From assembly GCF_002215215.1 (NCBI RefSeq), contig NZ_CP018632.1, positions 3,902,501-3,966,500 of the forward strand: a DNA stretch of 64,000 nt. The letters are read 5' to 3'. Source of the stretch: Granulosicoccus antarcticus IMCC3135. Its GTDB lineage: Bacteria; Pseudomonadota; Gammaproteobacteria; Granulosicoccales; Granulosicoccaceae. The notes below the pieces were generated by a model. It had not been told where the DNA came from, ran no database searches, and saw nothing but the letters and a program-made list of their open reading frames with translations. Below are positions 8,495 through 17,014 of this stretch, piece by piece. How positions within the stretch are numbered: the stretch's first letter is position 1; each line of letters starts with the position of its first letter. Position numbers and translations under genes: made by a program.

Positions 8495-10016
8495 CTGTCT
8501 CTCCCGGCACGCTATTGTCGTTGTCGTTGTCGTTGTCGTTGTCGCTCAACTGGTCATAGCAATCCAATGAGCCCGGGCGCACGACAATGTGATTAGCGCG
8601 TGCGTTAGCTGGCAAGGGTACGATCAGTGGTGGTGGACGGTTGTGCTCATCACGCCGTCGTTCAAGCACAATGCGCACAGCATTGGGATGTGGAACCTGT
8701 TGTCTCAATGCCTCTGCAATGGCGTGTTCAAGCTCCTGTGCCCCGTAGCTGTCCAGCAGGTTCAGTAGCTGGGCAACCACCTGGCTAGGCCGGTAGCCAC
8801 GCTTGGCGCCTTGTGTCAGTAGTGCAGTACTGCTCGGTGCAGACTGCGAAAGCCGATCCTGGCCGCGGTGTGCACGCCCCCGACGCTTGTAGTTAACGAG
8901 TGCCTGCAGATGCGCAGGATCTTCAATCTGTTCGCCTTTACCATAACTGCGAACATGGCTGGCAATCACCTTGGCACCATCAGTGATTCGCACCGTGCCC
9001 ATCGAGGCAAGTACTGTCAGCACGCGACGCACATGAGTGTGTGGCAAGCTATAATCGTTGAGATCGTAGCGTGCGTACGGTGTTTTTCCGATGGACACAC
9101 TGACCCGATCATCGGCTGGATACGGATTGTCCGGTAATGCAATCAGGTGCTCCTTCTCCTTTTCAAACGCTTCACCGACCGTGATTGATGTATCCGCCTG
9201 GCAAGGGCGTTGGGTACTGTGCTCAGTGCACCATTGGTCGGCCTGTCTATTCAGATCATCCAGATCACGGAAGTCACGGGCCGCAAAGAAATTCTCGCGT
9301 ATAAAACGAACTCCTCTTTCAACTCGGCCCTTCTCATTCCCCCTGTACGGTGCGCAGGGGCGCGGTTCGAAACGATAGTGTGCCGAGAGTTTTAGCAGTT
9401 CGGGATTGAATGTGATCGCATCACCGTGGCGTTGAATGACAGCCGATTTCAGGTTGTCGTACAATACAACTCGAGCAACGCCGAGATGCTCGAAGGCAGC
9501 AACATGTCCCCGCAGAAAACTCTCCATGCGTGCGTTAAGATAGAAGCGTACGAAGATCATGCGGCTCCAGGAAAGCACCATCACAAAGGCCATCAACGGA
9601 CGCTTGGCCCGGCCGATTTGCAGATGACCGAATGAGCCCCAGTCACATTGCATTTGTTCTCCTGGAAAAGTCTTGAGACGCTGGAAGGCCTCCGGATTTT
9701 TCCGGGGACGCAGCTCCGCCACGCGAGCACGAAAGTGACTGGAACACCCGTTATACCCGCGATTACATGCCATCACATATAGGCGAGTAGCGGTCAGATC
9801 GGGGAACTTGTCCAGCGTGGCTACGATGAAGTCGTTGTAGGGATCGCGTATCGATCGTGACTCGGTTCGCTCAGATTGTGGCACACCAACCTGGCTCAGT
9901 ACACGTTCAACCACGCTGTGATGAATATGCAGCTGGCGGGCGATGGTATTGACACCCCAGTGCTCGACAAAGTGAAGCCGTAGAATCTGGCTATGCAACT
10001 CAGCATGAATCGTCAT
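8475..10016 (-). CDS. istA: IstA transposase (DDE integrase fold)
   Basis: A 513-residue protein. An N-terminal helix-turn-helix (GVNTIARQLHIHHSVVERVLSQVG) is followed by a retroviral-type DDE core: first Asp in QCDWGSFG, second Asp in VVLYDNLKSA, Glu in YRGNEKGRVER. These are the catalytic positions expected for IS21 transposases. The C-terminus ends in an alternating Asp-Asn tract encoded by a hexanucleotide repeat (8515-8544) shortly before the istB overlap. The start codon overlaps the upstream Cys-rich gene by 4 bases. The frame is complete, so the element may be active. Confidence 0.93.
   Translation of the reverse strand: MTIHAELHSQILRLHFVEHWGVNTIARQLHIHHSVVERVLSQVGVPQSERTESRSIRDPYNDFIVATLDKFPDLTATRLYVMACNRGYNGCSSHFRARVAELRPRKNPEAFQRLKTFPGEQMQCDWGSFGHLQIGRAKRPLMAFVMVLSWSRMIFVRFYLNARMESFLRGHVAAFEHLGVARVVLYDNLKSAVIQRHGDAITFNPELLKLSAHYRFEPRPCAPYRGNEKGRVERGVRFIRENFFAARDFRDLDDLNRQADQWCTEHSTQRPCQADTSITVGEAFEKEKEHLIALPDNPYPADDRVSVSIGKTPYARYDLNDYSLPHTHVRRVLTVLASMGTVRITDGAKVIASHVRSYGKGEQIEDPAHLQALVNYKRRGRAHRGQDRLSQSAPSSTALLTQGAKRGYRPSQVVAQLLNLLDSYGAQELEHAIAEALRQQVPHPNAVRIVLERRRDEHNRPPPLIVPLPANARANHIVVRPGSLDCYDQLSDNDNDNDNDNSVPGETDDDSIK
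8515..8544. repeat. Five tandem copies of TTGTCG within istA
   Basis: TTGTCG is repeated five times without interruption; on the coding strand this gives an Asp-Asn run near the IstA C-terminus. Because the unit is six bases, slippage changes tail length without shifting the frame. Confidence 0.95.
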
Positions 10017-10519
10017 GGTGGTGTCCCTTTGTAATTCCGATGTCGAGAGTGATGTCGTGTTGTTCGCAGGAAATCGATTCTCATAGCCTCATTGCAGGCA
10101 CGTTGACACCCGTTGCAGTAAACAAAACGAGACTGTGTTGGCCTGGATATCAGTGGAGCACTGCCGGACTCCTCGACGGAACCCCGGTGCGTTACTATGG
10201 GTGAATCGCAGGGTGTTGCACTCGGTTCTGAGTCAGGTGGCTTTAGCGTGAGCGGGGGTTGTTTGCTCGACTCGAGATCCGATTCAAGCATTGCTTTACG
10301 CAACCGGTTACGACGTTGACGGGCGGCAGTGCTACGCCTGCCTTTAGGACTGCGTCGGTAGCGTTTTGCGTTTCGTTTGCAGCGTTCTTTATTTGCAGCC
10401 TGGGCGCATCCATCGAAGCAGTAGATATTGCCTCGATCACAGTGGCGGCAGATAATGACCGGTTGGTGGCAACGAGCGCAGTGGTAGCGCCGTGCAGTGT
10501 CCAGGTCGTCCATCGGCAA
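10013..10519 (-). CDS. Cys-rich, zinc-ribbon-like basic protein leading the IS21-like operon
   Basis: A 168-residue protein. Residues 14-42 hold closely spaced cysteines and histidine (CARCHQPVIICRHC, YCFDGC), consistent with a zinc ribbon or double zinc finger. A very basic stretch follows (CKRNAKRYRRSPKGRR), and a second CNGCQRAC motif lies near residue 137. Such composition suggests nucleic acid binding. The stop overlaps the istA start by 4 bases. It may recognise the element ends or regulate transposition. I know of no experimentally described role. Confidence 0.6.
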   Translation of the reverse strand: MPMDDLDTARRYHCARCHQPVIICRHCDRGNIYCFDGCAQAANKERCKRNAKRYRRSPKGRRSTAARQRRNRLRKAMLESDLESSKQPPLTLKPPDSEPSATPCDSPIVTHRGSVEESGSAPLISRPTQSRFVYCNGCQRACNEAMRIDFLRTTRHHSRHRNYKGTPP

Positions 10520-10930
10520 TCCCTGCCGGGTAGCTCTGGATTGAAACCTAATGAAGTGCGATACTTCACTTGGCTGTGTGAAAACACGGTTGGGGATGCG
10601 GCGTCAGATCGGACCGTCAAATCAGGACTGGCGTCGCGTCTTTCTACACGGCCATTCCTTCCTATCAGTTGATTGAGTCTGTGTCACGCGAATCAGAGGA
10701 TCGGTAACAAACTAACCTGGAACCCTGAACAGAAGTGATGAGCAGGGTTGTTTTATAATGCACTAGCTCCCCGGCAACTATGCGCGGGTATTGAGCGTCG
10801 TATACAATACCCCGGGAAGTTGCGATTGAGCATCGTCAATTCGGAATTGACGTTAGCAGCGCGACACGGAGGAGGCTGTAGCAAATAGCTAATAGGTGGG
10901 GTTGCCATGTTAGCGGCTAGCATCACCGGA

Positions 10931-10983
10931 GAGGGAGCGTAAAACAGACCAAATATCCGATATATTGGAATATCGGATATTTG
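10931..10983 (+). repeat. 53-bp dispersed repeat with palindrome, copy 1
   Basis: It begins GAGGGAGCGT and ends in a near-perfect hairpin: CCAAATATCCGATAT at 10949-10963 and its reverse complement at 10970-10984, with a 6-base loop. It matches 14599-14651 at 44 of 53 positions without gaps. It could be a protein-binding palindrome or a mobile-element end. Confidence 0.7.
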
Positions 10984-11023
10984 GTGTATGACCGCTATAT
11001 TGACTAGACGGGCAGGTTGATAG

Positions 11024-11094
11024 TCAGCGCACAAACCCTACTAATTGTGATTAATTGCACAACCAATGTATCGAGAGACAAAGTAGGGCAGTAG
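11024..11094 (+). repeat. CAAACCCT repeat, copy A of three
   Basis: It contains CACAAACCCT, GTGATTAAT and AACCAATG in the same order as copy B at 13388-13488, followed by a shared GAGAG and AGGGCAG. Copy C is at 18370-18434. All copies are in the same orientation and lie outside genes. Confidence 0.7.
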
Positions 11095-11346
11095 AGGCGT
11101 CTGCCTCTTGTGGCATGTACGGCTGGATTGTCCTCATAGCGGACCTAGCCGGACAGCATCCAGCATAAGCAAAAGTTACGCCTCATGCGCGTTCTGAGGT
11201 ATTCGCGGTTGCATATGAGGCGCAGCGGTCAGCTTCATGCTAACGTTAAACAACTGCATCGGATTGACGCAATATGCTTAAAGCCGCACGAAAACAATGT
11301 AAATTTATAATAAATTTCGCTCTAACTTAAAAACGAAATATTAATG

Positions 11347-11745
11347 TTATTTGGACGCCTCTCGTAATTCGTCATGCTCTGACTTGAACTCATCGAGATC
11401 GATTTCAGCAGCTTGGAAAATAGTACTCAACATCCGAACATACCCTGCTGTTGCGGCTGCTTCTCTTAACTCGGATTCGGTCGCACCCAGCTTTATTGCA
11501 TTATTTCTGTGTGCATATACACAATAGGGACAGGGGATTTGTGCAGCTACTGCAAGTGCAATCAGTTCTCTTGTTTTTGGATCTAGCGAAGAACCTTCAC
11601 CCTGAAGTGCGCCATAACTTTCCAGTATTTTTGCCATGGCATGTTCTGGCAGCGAATCTGTAAAAAACTTGGGTGGACCATCAGCTAGAACAACACCGAC
11701 AGAAAATACATAGATCAAAAACAATCTAGATGCAATATATTTCAC
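11347..11745 (-). CDS. Exported AhpD/carboxymuconolactone decarboxylase-family protein
   Basis: A 132-residue protein with a Sec-type signal peptide (hydrophobic RLFLIYVFSVGVVLA, then DGPP). It then carries a compact CMD/AhpD helical domain with the redox-type CPYCVYAH motif near residue 72. AhpD-like proteins use this Cys pair plus a histidine in peroxide-linked or disulfide chemistry. A periplasmic location is predicted here, which is less usual for the family. The gene stands alone in a repeat-rich stretch, so no partner is evident. Confidence 0.8.
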   Translation of the reverse strand: MKYIASRLFLIYVFSVGVVLADGPPKFFTDSLPEHAMAKILESYGALQGEGSSLDPKTRELIALAVAAQIPCPYCVYAHRNNAIKLGATESELREAAATAGYVRMLSTIFQAAEIDLDEFKSEHDELREASK

Positions 11746-12229
11746 TTTATATGCTCCTGTATGTTCATTGACTGCGCCTCATTGTCTCTTCGACATGAAT
11801 TATCAATGGACGCAATAACGATCGTACACAGTTATCAGTATTTATCTACTGGCAATAGATTGACGAGGTATGGTCGGAAGTGGTGTTGAGAAAGGGTTAT
11901 TACCAAAAATATGTCACTTATGAAGTTGTCTATTGGGTTTGACAGTTACTGAAAAACCCACGAGGGTGATTCTAATCTGCGATAAATCCCTAGCTCTATA
12001 CATGTTTTCTATACAAGAACCAATGCTCTATTCTGCATCTATTGGCTCCTGCATTTTGCTAGCACAGACGTCTAACAATAATATCCTCAATATAACAACG
12101 TCCGCTTGATCTTTAAAGCGAACGTTGAACGTGTTTGGTTTGTTGTAAAGTTGAATAGAAGCACTTGGTTGATGAAAGGACAACAGAGTACATTGTGCGA
12201 AATCCCCGTCAATAATTGAGAGATCTGCC
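11746..12229. other. Intergenic region, no gene recognised
   Basis: AT-rich DNA between the divergent AhpD-like and methyltransferase genes. It presumably holds both promoters. No clear operator or RNA structure was seen. Confidence 0.5.
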
Positions 12230-13033
12230 ATGACCGATCCATTCCAGGACGTCGATTCTACAGATTCCGAATTCGTGGCCATTGTTGTCGCAGCTTTGGA
12301 GAGCCGTGCGGCAGAGGATCATATGATCCCTATAGTTGAGCAGTACCTTGATCGCTTGAATTGGCTTGACGGTGCAACTCACATCGAAGTCGGTGCCGGT
12401 ACTGGTCCGATCGCACGCCGCATGGCGGCGAGGGCCAATAGCGGGAGGATCATAGCTATCGACCCTTCAGAGAAGCTGATAGTGAGTGCACGGGAACTGG
12501 CTGACGACTTGTCCAATATAGAATTCGAAGTAGGTGATGGATCAGCGCTGCGATTCGCGGCGGGTTCGATTGACAGTGTCGTAATGCACACGGTTCTGAG
12601 CCATGTTCCCGAGCCGAAAATCCTGCTGATCGAAGCGATGCGCGTCCTGAAGGCAGGCGGTAAGTTAGTTATCTGCGATGCTGACTTCGAAAAATCCTTC
12701 CTGGGTAATTTTGAGGGTGATCCTCTAAATGCTTGCGCAAAGTACTTTGTACAGAACTTCGTCACCCAACCCTATTTGATATCAAATATACGGAGAATAG
12801 CTACTTCAGTTGGCTTCAAGATTGATGAGTTTCGAGTCGACAGTCGCACTATAACCGATACAGATGGTGGGTTGGGATGGATAAAGATGGGTACCAAACA
12901 GATGGTGGAGCGTGGACTCATAGGCGAGGAGCTTGCGGATGCGCTCGCAAGTGAATATATTCGTCGCAAAGAAGATGGAGTCCTGTACGGACATCAACCT
13001 TTTGGAACACTGGTCGCGACGAAACCTGAATGA
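12230..13033 (+). CDS. Class I SAM-dependent methyltransferase (UbiE-like)
   Basis: A 267-residue protein with a Rossmann-like methyltransferase core. Motif I is HIEVGAGTGPIARRMA near residue 46, an acidic AIDPSEKL follows, and motif IV is VVMHTVLSHVPEPKILLIEAMRVLKAGG, typical of UbiE-like enzymes. It would methylate a small molecule in the cytoplasm; the substrate is not predictable. GAGAG lies upstream of the ATG. It has no operon partner and is flanked by gene-poor DNA, which is compatible with acquisition by transfer. Confidence 0.88.
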   Translation: MTDPFQDVDSTDSEFVAIVVAALESRAAEDHMIPIVEQYLDRLNWLDGATHIEVGAGTGPIARRMAARANSGRIIAIDPSEKLIVSARELADDLSNIEFEVGDGSALRFAAGSIDSVVMHTVLSHVPEPKILLIEAMRVLKAGGKLVICDADFEKSFLGNFEGDPLNACAKYFVQNFVTQPYLISNIRRIATSVGFKIDEFRVDSRTITDTDGGLGWIKMGTKQMVERGLIGEELADALASEYIRRKEDGVLYGHQPFGTLVATKPE

Positions 13034-13879
13034 ATTTCTTTTTTGGCCGGAATGCTGGCGAATGCTCTGGCTAGCACAGCGTTCGGAGTCAAGCACTTTG
13101 CGACTTATACCGAACGACGAATTTGTTACTTGCGGCTAGCACGCTGCCATGATTACCACAGCACGCACTCCAACCTCTATTGCAAGTAGTCGTCGTTGTC
13201 ATAGCCAGTGCTCACTGCAAGAGCCTGGAAGATAATAGAGAATTGTGGGTATACAGCAGGGCACACCGCTCTATCAGCTAATTTGGGTAGAGTCCGTGAA
13301 TAACTGCAGATGCAATTTCAATCATCTTGACGGTCCACTACGAGGTCGGATTGGTCGTAGTTCAAGACACTTAGACACATTCCAAGTGAGCTCAGAAGGC
13401 GGGGAGCACGGCCGGGGTTGGTAGCCCACAAACCCTCTTAACTGTGATTAATAGTATAACCAATGAATAGAGAGAAAGAGCAGGGCAGAGCCCAATGGCA
13501 CTCGATTAAGCCATTATTGAGCGTATCTATGAGCGCAAGTGCGTGCTGCTGATCGCGGTGTGTCCTACAAATGCCTCGGTTTTGGTCGTCTTTTCTTTGC
13601 TCGAGGTTCTTTGCGCCCCGGGCGATTGCCTACACGGCGACCAGCAATTGACCCTACTCCTGGGTTCAGTTGGCAGCCGCTTAGTGACCATGCACTCCAT
13701 AGCTGCACGATGTGTCGAAATCTGATCGAACGGGTTCGCGTCCGCAAACTGTAGTCGCTTCATTCGTCAGTAACCGTATCTGGTTGTAGGGCAGAAGATG
13801 GACTGTAATCTCAAGGTGCGCGATGGTAGATGTGCTACGTTCTCGCAGTTTAGTATATTTTTCACCGAGTGTATCAAAG
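13034..13879. other. Intergenic region containing repeat copy B
   Basis: No gene is supported. The 101-bp repeat copy B lies at 13388-13488. The remainder shows short overlapping frames with no recognisable protein. Confidence 0.5.
13388..13488 (+). repeat. CAAACCCT repeat, copy B of three
   Basis: The left part (GAGCTCAGAAGGCGGGG through AGCCCACAAACCCTCTTAAC) matches copy C at 18370 onward. The right part (GTGATTAAT through AACCAATG to AGGGCAG) matches copy A at 11024-11094. It therefore links the two other copies and may represent the fullest version. Confidence 0.75.
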
Positions 13880-14446
13880 ATGGATTGGTTAGAATTTTTC
13901 GCCTCTACTATCGATTCACTGGCATGGCCAGGACTACTTGCCGTTTCGCTATTTTTGCTAAAGGCGCCGCTTCTACAAATCCTCGCCCGCATTAGTTCAT
14001 TGAAATTTGGTGGGATAGAGGCGGATTTCAAAGAAGCCTTCGGCAGGAGTCCCGATAATGCTGACGACCTCTCTCTCATCGACGGAGGTTCGACGCCAGC
14101 AGCGGAGCCGGAAGACGACAAATTGGCTGCGCTTTACTCGTTAGCTGAGCTGTCTCCGCGCGCAGCGGTACTCGAATCCTGGATCGCCGTTGAATCAGCT
14201 GCTCGCGACTACATCGAGTCCGTCGGTGCTAGTAAGAATACTCTCGCGCTAGGTCTTGATCGCTTGCCAGACAAAGCGCGAACTCCAATCGAAGGAGTAA
14301 TTTTAAGGTATCGAGAACTGAGGCATCTACGAAACGAAGCTGCTCACGCAAATGATTTCGACTTTCCTTCATTCTACGCAAAGGATTTTGTTGAGGAGGC
14401 GCACCGAATCGCGCGAGTTATTGCTTCCAAAACAAAGAACAGCTGA
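13880..14446 (+). CDS. Membrane-anchored hypothetical protein with HEPN/DUF4145-like C-terminus
   Basis: A 188-residue protein starting MDWLEFFASTIDSLAWPG. One hydrophobic N-terminal helix (LLAVSLFLLKAPLLQIL) is followed by a variable linker and a helical C-terminal domain with YRELRHLRNEAAHAND. The RNxxxH pattern in that segment matches the HEPN consensus and DUF4145-like proteins. HEPN domains are common in RNA-cleaving defence and toxin proteins, but many relatives are uncharacterised. An upstream in-frame ATG at 13823 exists; I prefer 13880 because the amphipathic start followed by one membrane helix is typical of the group. It lies near an HNH nuclease and an integrase. Confidence 0.65.
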   Translation: MDWLEFFASTIDSLAWPGLLAVSLFLLKAPLLQILARISSLKFGGIEADFKEAFGRSPDNADDLSLIDGGSTPAAEPEDDKLAALYSLAELSPRAAVLESWIAVESAARDYIESVGASKNTLALGLDRLPDKARTPIEGVILRYRELRHLRNEAAHANDFDFPSFYAKDFVEEAHRIARVIASKTKNS

Positions 14447-14788
14447 CTCAACCGAACAGTACCTATAAAGGGGCGAGCGGTCTTTGTCCATCATGCTCAC
14501 TCGGGATATTTCAGGAGAGTTCTAAGAGTGCGGGAGCATTGCCGGAATAGTGGTCAATATAGGGCCCAGCCGTCACTGTTGCGACTCGTATGAACGAAGA
14601 GGGAGCGTGAAAAAGCTCATATATACGATATATCCCAATATCGGATATTTGACAATCTGGACAGCCTGAAGGACGCTGAGCAACACCGATTACGAGAGCT
14701 GGCCGGCATGCTTAAGACAGCGCACGAAATCTTCGATATCGCCAAGCTTGGTACTATTTATTCACTTCATCCATAATGACTCTGCCAG
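14447..14788. other. Intergenic region with repeat copy and possible gene remnant
   Basis: It holds copy 2 of the 53-bp palindromic repeat (14599-14651). A plus-strand frame without a start codon runs from 14592 to a TAA at 14775-14777 and reads ...ELAGMLKTAHEIFDIAKLG near its end. It could be the tail of a lost gene, faintly STAS-like, but this is weak. Confidence 0.35.
14599..14651 (+). repeat. 53-bp dispersed repeat, copy 2
   Basis: It begins GAGGGAGCGT and ends ATCGGATATTTG like copy 1 at 10931-10983, with the same length and 44 of 53 identities. The hairpin arms here pair at 12 of 14 positions, so this copy is more degenerate. Confidence 0.65.
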
Positions 14789-15742
14789 CTAGGGTTTGAA
14801 TGTCTCGACGGCGTGAATAGCCAAATGTTCCGCAAACCTCTCCAGTTCAGCACCTTTCTTAGGGAAGCGTATTCCATGATCTTGAGGGCTCTTGCCTCCA
14901 GTCAACCCTGCTTTTTCCAGCGTTTTCATCGTATCTTCAAGTTGAGAGGATGCGAGCAAGTAGAAATCCTGACCGGTGCCGGAACGCTTGAATGTGATCC
15001 GGCCTTGGTCGAACAGTCTGTCCAGACTCGCGCAAAGCGGTATTCCGTTAGCTGGATCAAGCCGTTGTCCGTTCGACTTACAGCGGCGCCATGGAACGAT
15101 GTGCGATGCAGTGATCATCGTCTGCTCTGAAGAGAGTGTCGCTGCGCAACAGCCATTCCAGATAGAAAGCACATCCTTTCGGAAAGCGCCTTGTCCGACC
15201 CGTGCACTGATCAATTGCTCTTTTTCCGTCTGACTGAGATCCGGGTCGTTGCTAATCTCTTGTTGGTCCTCAATTACCTCCTTTTCGGACGAGTCCGATG
15301 TGCTGAAGTCAGGATGGCTCTGCAGCAGTGCCACCAAGCCTTCCTGAATTTCAGAATAGTTCCTCGCTTTGTTAACATTTTCATGCCGCAAATTAAGAAG
15401 GATAGGGCCGTGTGCCCACGGCTGCATCGCCTTAAGTAGCTGGAACCAATTTTGTTTGTCCAACAGCGGCATTTTTTGGAATAGAACACCAACGTCATTT
15501 TGAGCGTTAATGGTACCGCCTGAATTGTTACCGGCGATGAAGCATGATCGAACGTGGAAACCCTTGCTTGGCACCGAGCCAACCTTGCCCCACAGCCAAA
15601 CAATATCGCCTTCTCTCGGACTTCTCTTGCCCTGCTTCGTGGTCACCACCCTGAGTGTATCGATGTCTTGCAGAGGAATGTCGTAGTGGGGTGTCTGATA
15701 AACCATCCAGTGCTTCTTATCTTCGATATCTGAAAAATCCAT
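14789..15742 (-). CDS. HNH endonuclease, possibly with an EVE/PUA-like N-terminal reader domain
   Basis: A 317-residue protein. The C-terminal half contains an HNH_2-type nuclease domain: RVGQGAFRKDVLSIWNGCC, then ITASHIVPWRRC, then NGIPLCASLDRLFDQG, giving the expected His-Asn-His positions. The N-terminal 120 residues (HWMVYQTPHYDI, then PREGDIVWLWGK) have the look of an EVE/PUA-like fold, which in EVE-HNH enzymes reads modified cytosines; this assignment is tentative. An acidic linker joins the two parts. It likely acts as a solitary restriction nuclease. It is adjacent to an integrase and a DUF1016 nuclease remnant, forming a small defence-like island. Confidence 0.8.
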   Translation of the reverse strand: MDFSDIEDKKHWMVYQTPHYDIPLQDIDTLRVVTTKQGKRSPREGDIVWLWGKVGSVPSKGFHVRSCFIAGNNSGGTINAQNDVGVLFQKMPLLDKQNWFQLLKAMQPWAHGPILLNLRHENVNKARNYSEIQEGLVALLQSHPDFSTSDSSEKEVIEDQQEISNDPDLSQTEKEQLISARVGQGAFRKDVLSIWNGCCAATLSSEQTMITASHIVPWRRCKSNGQRLDPANGIPLCASLDRLFDQGRITFKRSGTGQDFYLLASSQLEDTMKTLEKAGLTGGKSPQDHGIRFPKKGAELERFAEHLAIHAVETFKP

Positions 15743-15958
15743 CCGGTGCAGGTCTCGTGAGGTTTGTGTCTACAGGGCTTCATGCCGGCTCTCCACCTCA
15801 ATCCTACCAGTTCATCATGGTTGAACCTTATCGAGAGATTCTTTGGCACAATCGCAATCTGATGCCTCACCTCTGGAAAAAATACGCAGAGGAAAGACTA
15901 GAGAAAGTAGAGCGTGCAAGATCAATACTGACATGCACAGACTACTTGAGATAGTACG

Positions 15959-16753
15959 CTAGAGATCATAGCTTTCACCGGCTTTCTTAAGTACTTGGCG
16001 CACTTCCTGTTCAGTGACATCCTGATAGATGGTGGTGGTTGCGGCTGATTTGTGCCCAAGTACTTTTTGAACGGTTTCGAGATGCTCACCCTGATCGTGG
16101 AGTAAGTTGGTAGCCAATGTGCGACGCCCGGAATGACTACTGGCACGGTCGATACCGGACCACTCACGCAGCATCGTGGCCATATGATCCTGCAGCGTAT
16201 TCGGGCTGTAGAAACCACCTTTCTGGGACAGTAACAGCGGATCATTGGGTCTCAGGGGCTTCTTCAGCGCCATGCGCTCGTCCAAGTACCGTGAGATTGC
16301 CTCCAGCAGAGCAGAGTCCGCCAGTGGCAGCTCTCGTGTCAGGCCACCGGGCTTCTTCATGGGCGGATAGTAGTCAGCGGCAGTGAGCGTTTCGCGTCGC
16401 CTGGCATCTTTGGCGATCTGCGCGACTAGCCGATCAAATTCAGCCACGGTAAACCGCACGCTGGTACGTTCATTGGTTTTGTTGCCGACGGCAGCCATCG
16501 CACGAGCGCCTTTGGTGAAGCTTTTCGGCAGTACCAAAACGTCCTTGATCTTGTAACCTCGCGCGAACTCATCGCTTAAGGCAGCGACTTCACGAATACG
16601 CAACAAGGCCATCTCCTGGGCACGAAGCCCAAGCTTGAAGCTGATCTGGATGATCAGGGCATTCTTGGCAGGGTAACGATGATGTTCGATCTCATCGAGT
16701 ACGGCGCTGAGTTCGTCATTGGACAGCACCTTGGCTTGACCGTTTTTGGCCAT
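15959..16753 (-). CDS. Tyrosine recombinase/integrase
   Basis: A 264-residue phage-integrase-family protein. Catalytic residues are visible: Arg in LGLRAQEMALLR, His-x-x-Arg in SSHSGRRTLA, His in LGHKSAATTT and the nucleophilic Tyr in IYQDVT. It lacks a long N-terminal core-binding domain and begins almost at the catalytic domain, so it is short for the family. It lacks the extra region typical of IntI, so it is not an integron integrase. It is probably the recombinase of the surrounding accessory region. No att sites were identified with confidence. Confidence 0.9.
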   Translation of the reverse strand: MAKNGQAKVLSNDELSAVLDEIEHHRYPAKNALIIQISFKLGLRAQEMALLRIREVAALSDEFARGYKIKDVLVLPKSFTKGARAMAAVGNKTNERTSVRFTVAEFDRLVAQIAKDARRRETLTAADYYPPMKKPGGLTRELPLADSALLEAISRYLDERMALKKPLRPNDPLLLSQKGGFYSPNTLQDHMATMLREWSGIDRASSHSGRRTLATNLLHDQGEHLETVQKVLGHKSAATTTIYQDVTEQEVRQVLKKAGESYDL

Positions 16754-17014
16754 CGTTTACCATCAATCTATGGGTATACCAAGCAGTATAGACCCGACAG
16801 GAGATATGTCCATAAAATCCGTACTAATCATATTTCTACGGATATTTGTATTCTATTTTGCCGAAACCATATTTGTTGTCTATCCGAATTGATTGGAAAT
16901 AGCCCATAGGTATGGGAGGCCTCCAAAGGCTGTCCCAGCAGTTACAATCAGACGCCTGGATCAACTCAACGCTTTAATGGCAATGCCATGTGGTGTGTCC
17001 CGGCCAACCAAAAA

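Larger units (their letters stand above)
7197..10519 (-). mobile_element. IS21-family-like insertion element with four overlapping genes
   Basis: Four minus-strand genes overlap end to start: a Cys-rich protein, IstA transposase, IstB helper ATPase and an acidic protein. Overlaps are 4, 20 and 4 bases, implying translational coupling. Most IS21 elements carry only istA and istB, so the two outer genes are unusual. I could not identify the terminal inverted repeats or target duplication, so the coordinates cover the genes, not the full element. The hairpin TGAAGT-N5-ACTTCA at 10552-10568 just upstream may belong to its promoter region or end. Confidence 0.75.
10520..11346. other. Gene-poor stretch with several palindromes and repeats
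   Basis: No gene is supported here. It contains an imperfect hairpin (CGGGTATTG with CAATACCCCG, about 10782-10814), a perfect palindrome CGTCAATTC-G-GAATTGACG at 10834-10852, the 53-bp repeat at 10931-10983, and one copy of the CAAACCCT repeat at 11024-11094. An imperfect inverted repeat based on GCCTCAT/ATGAGGC lies at about 11181-11222. Confidence 0.6.

Noticed and set aside
11181-11260. Possible integron attC site (GTTAAAC at about 11245, inverted GCCTCAT repeats)
   Set aside because: Only one consensus end was found, the arms pair poorly, and the recombinase nearby lacks IntI features.
14592-14777. Startless frame ending EIFDIAKLGTIYSLHP, possibly a STAS-domain tail
   Set aside because: Too short and too divergent to call a pseudogene with confidence.
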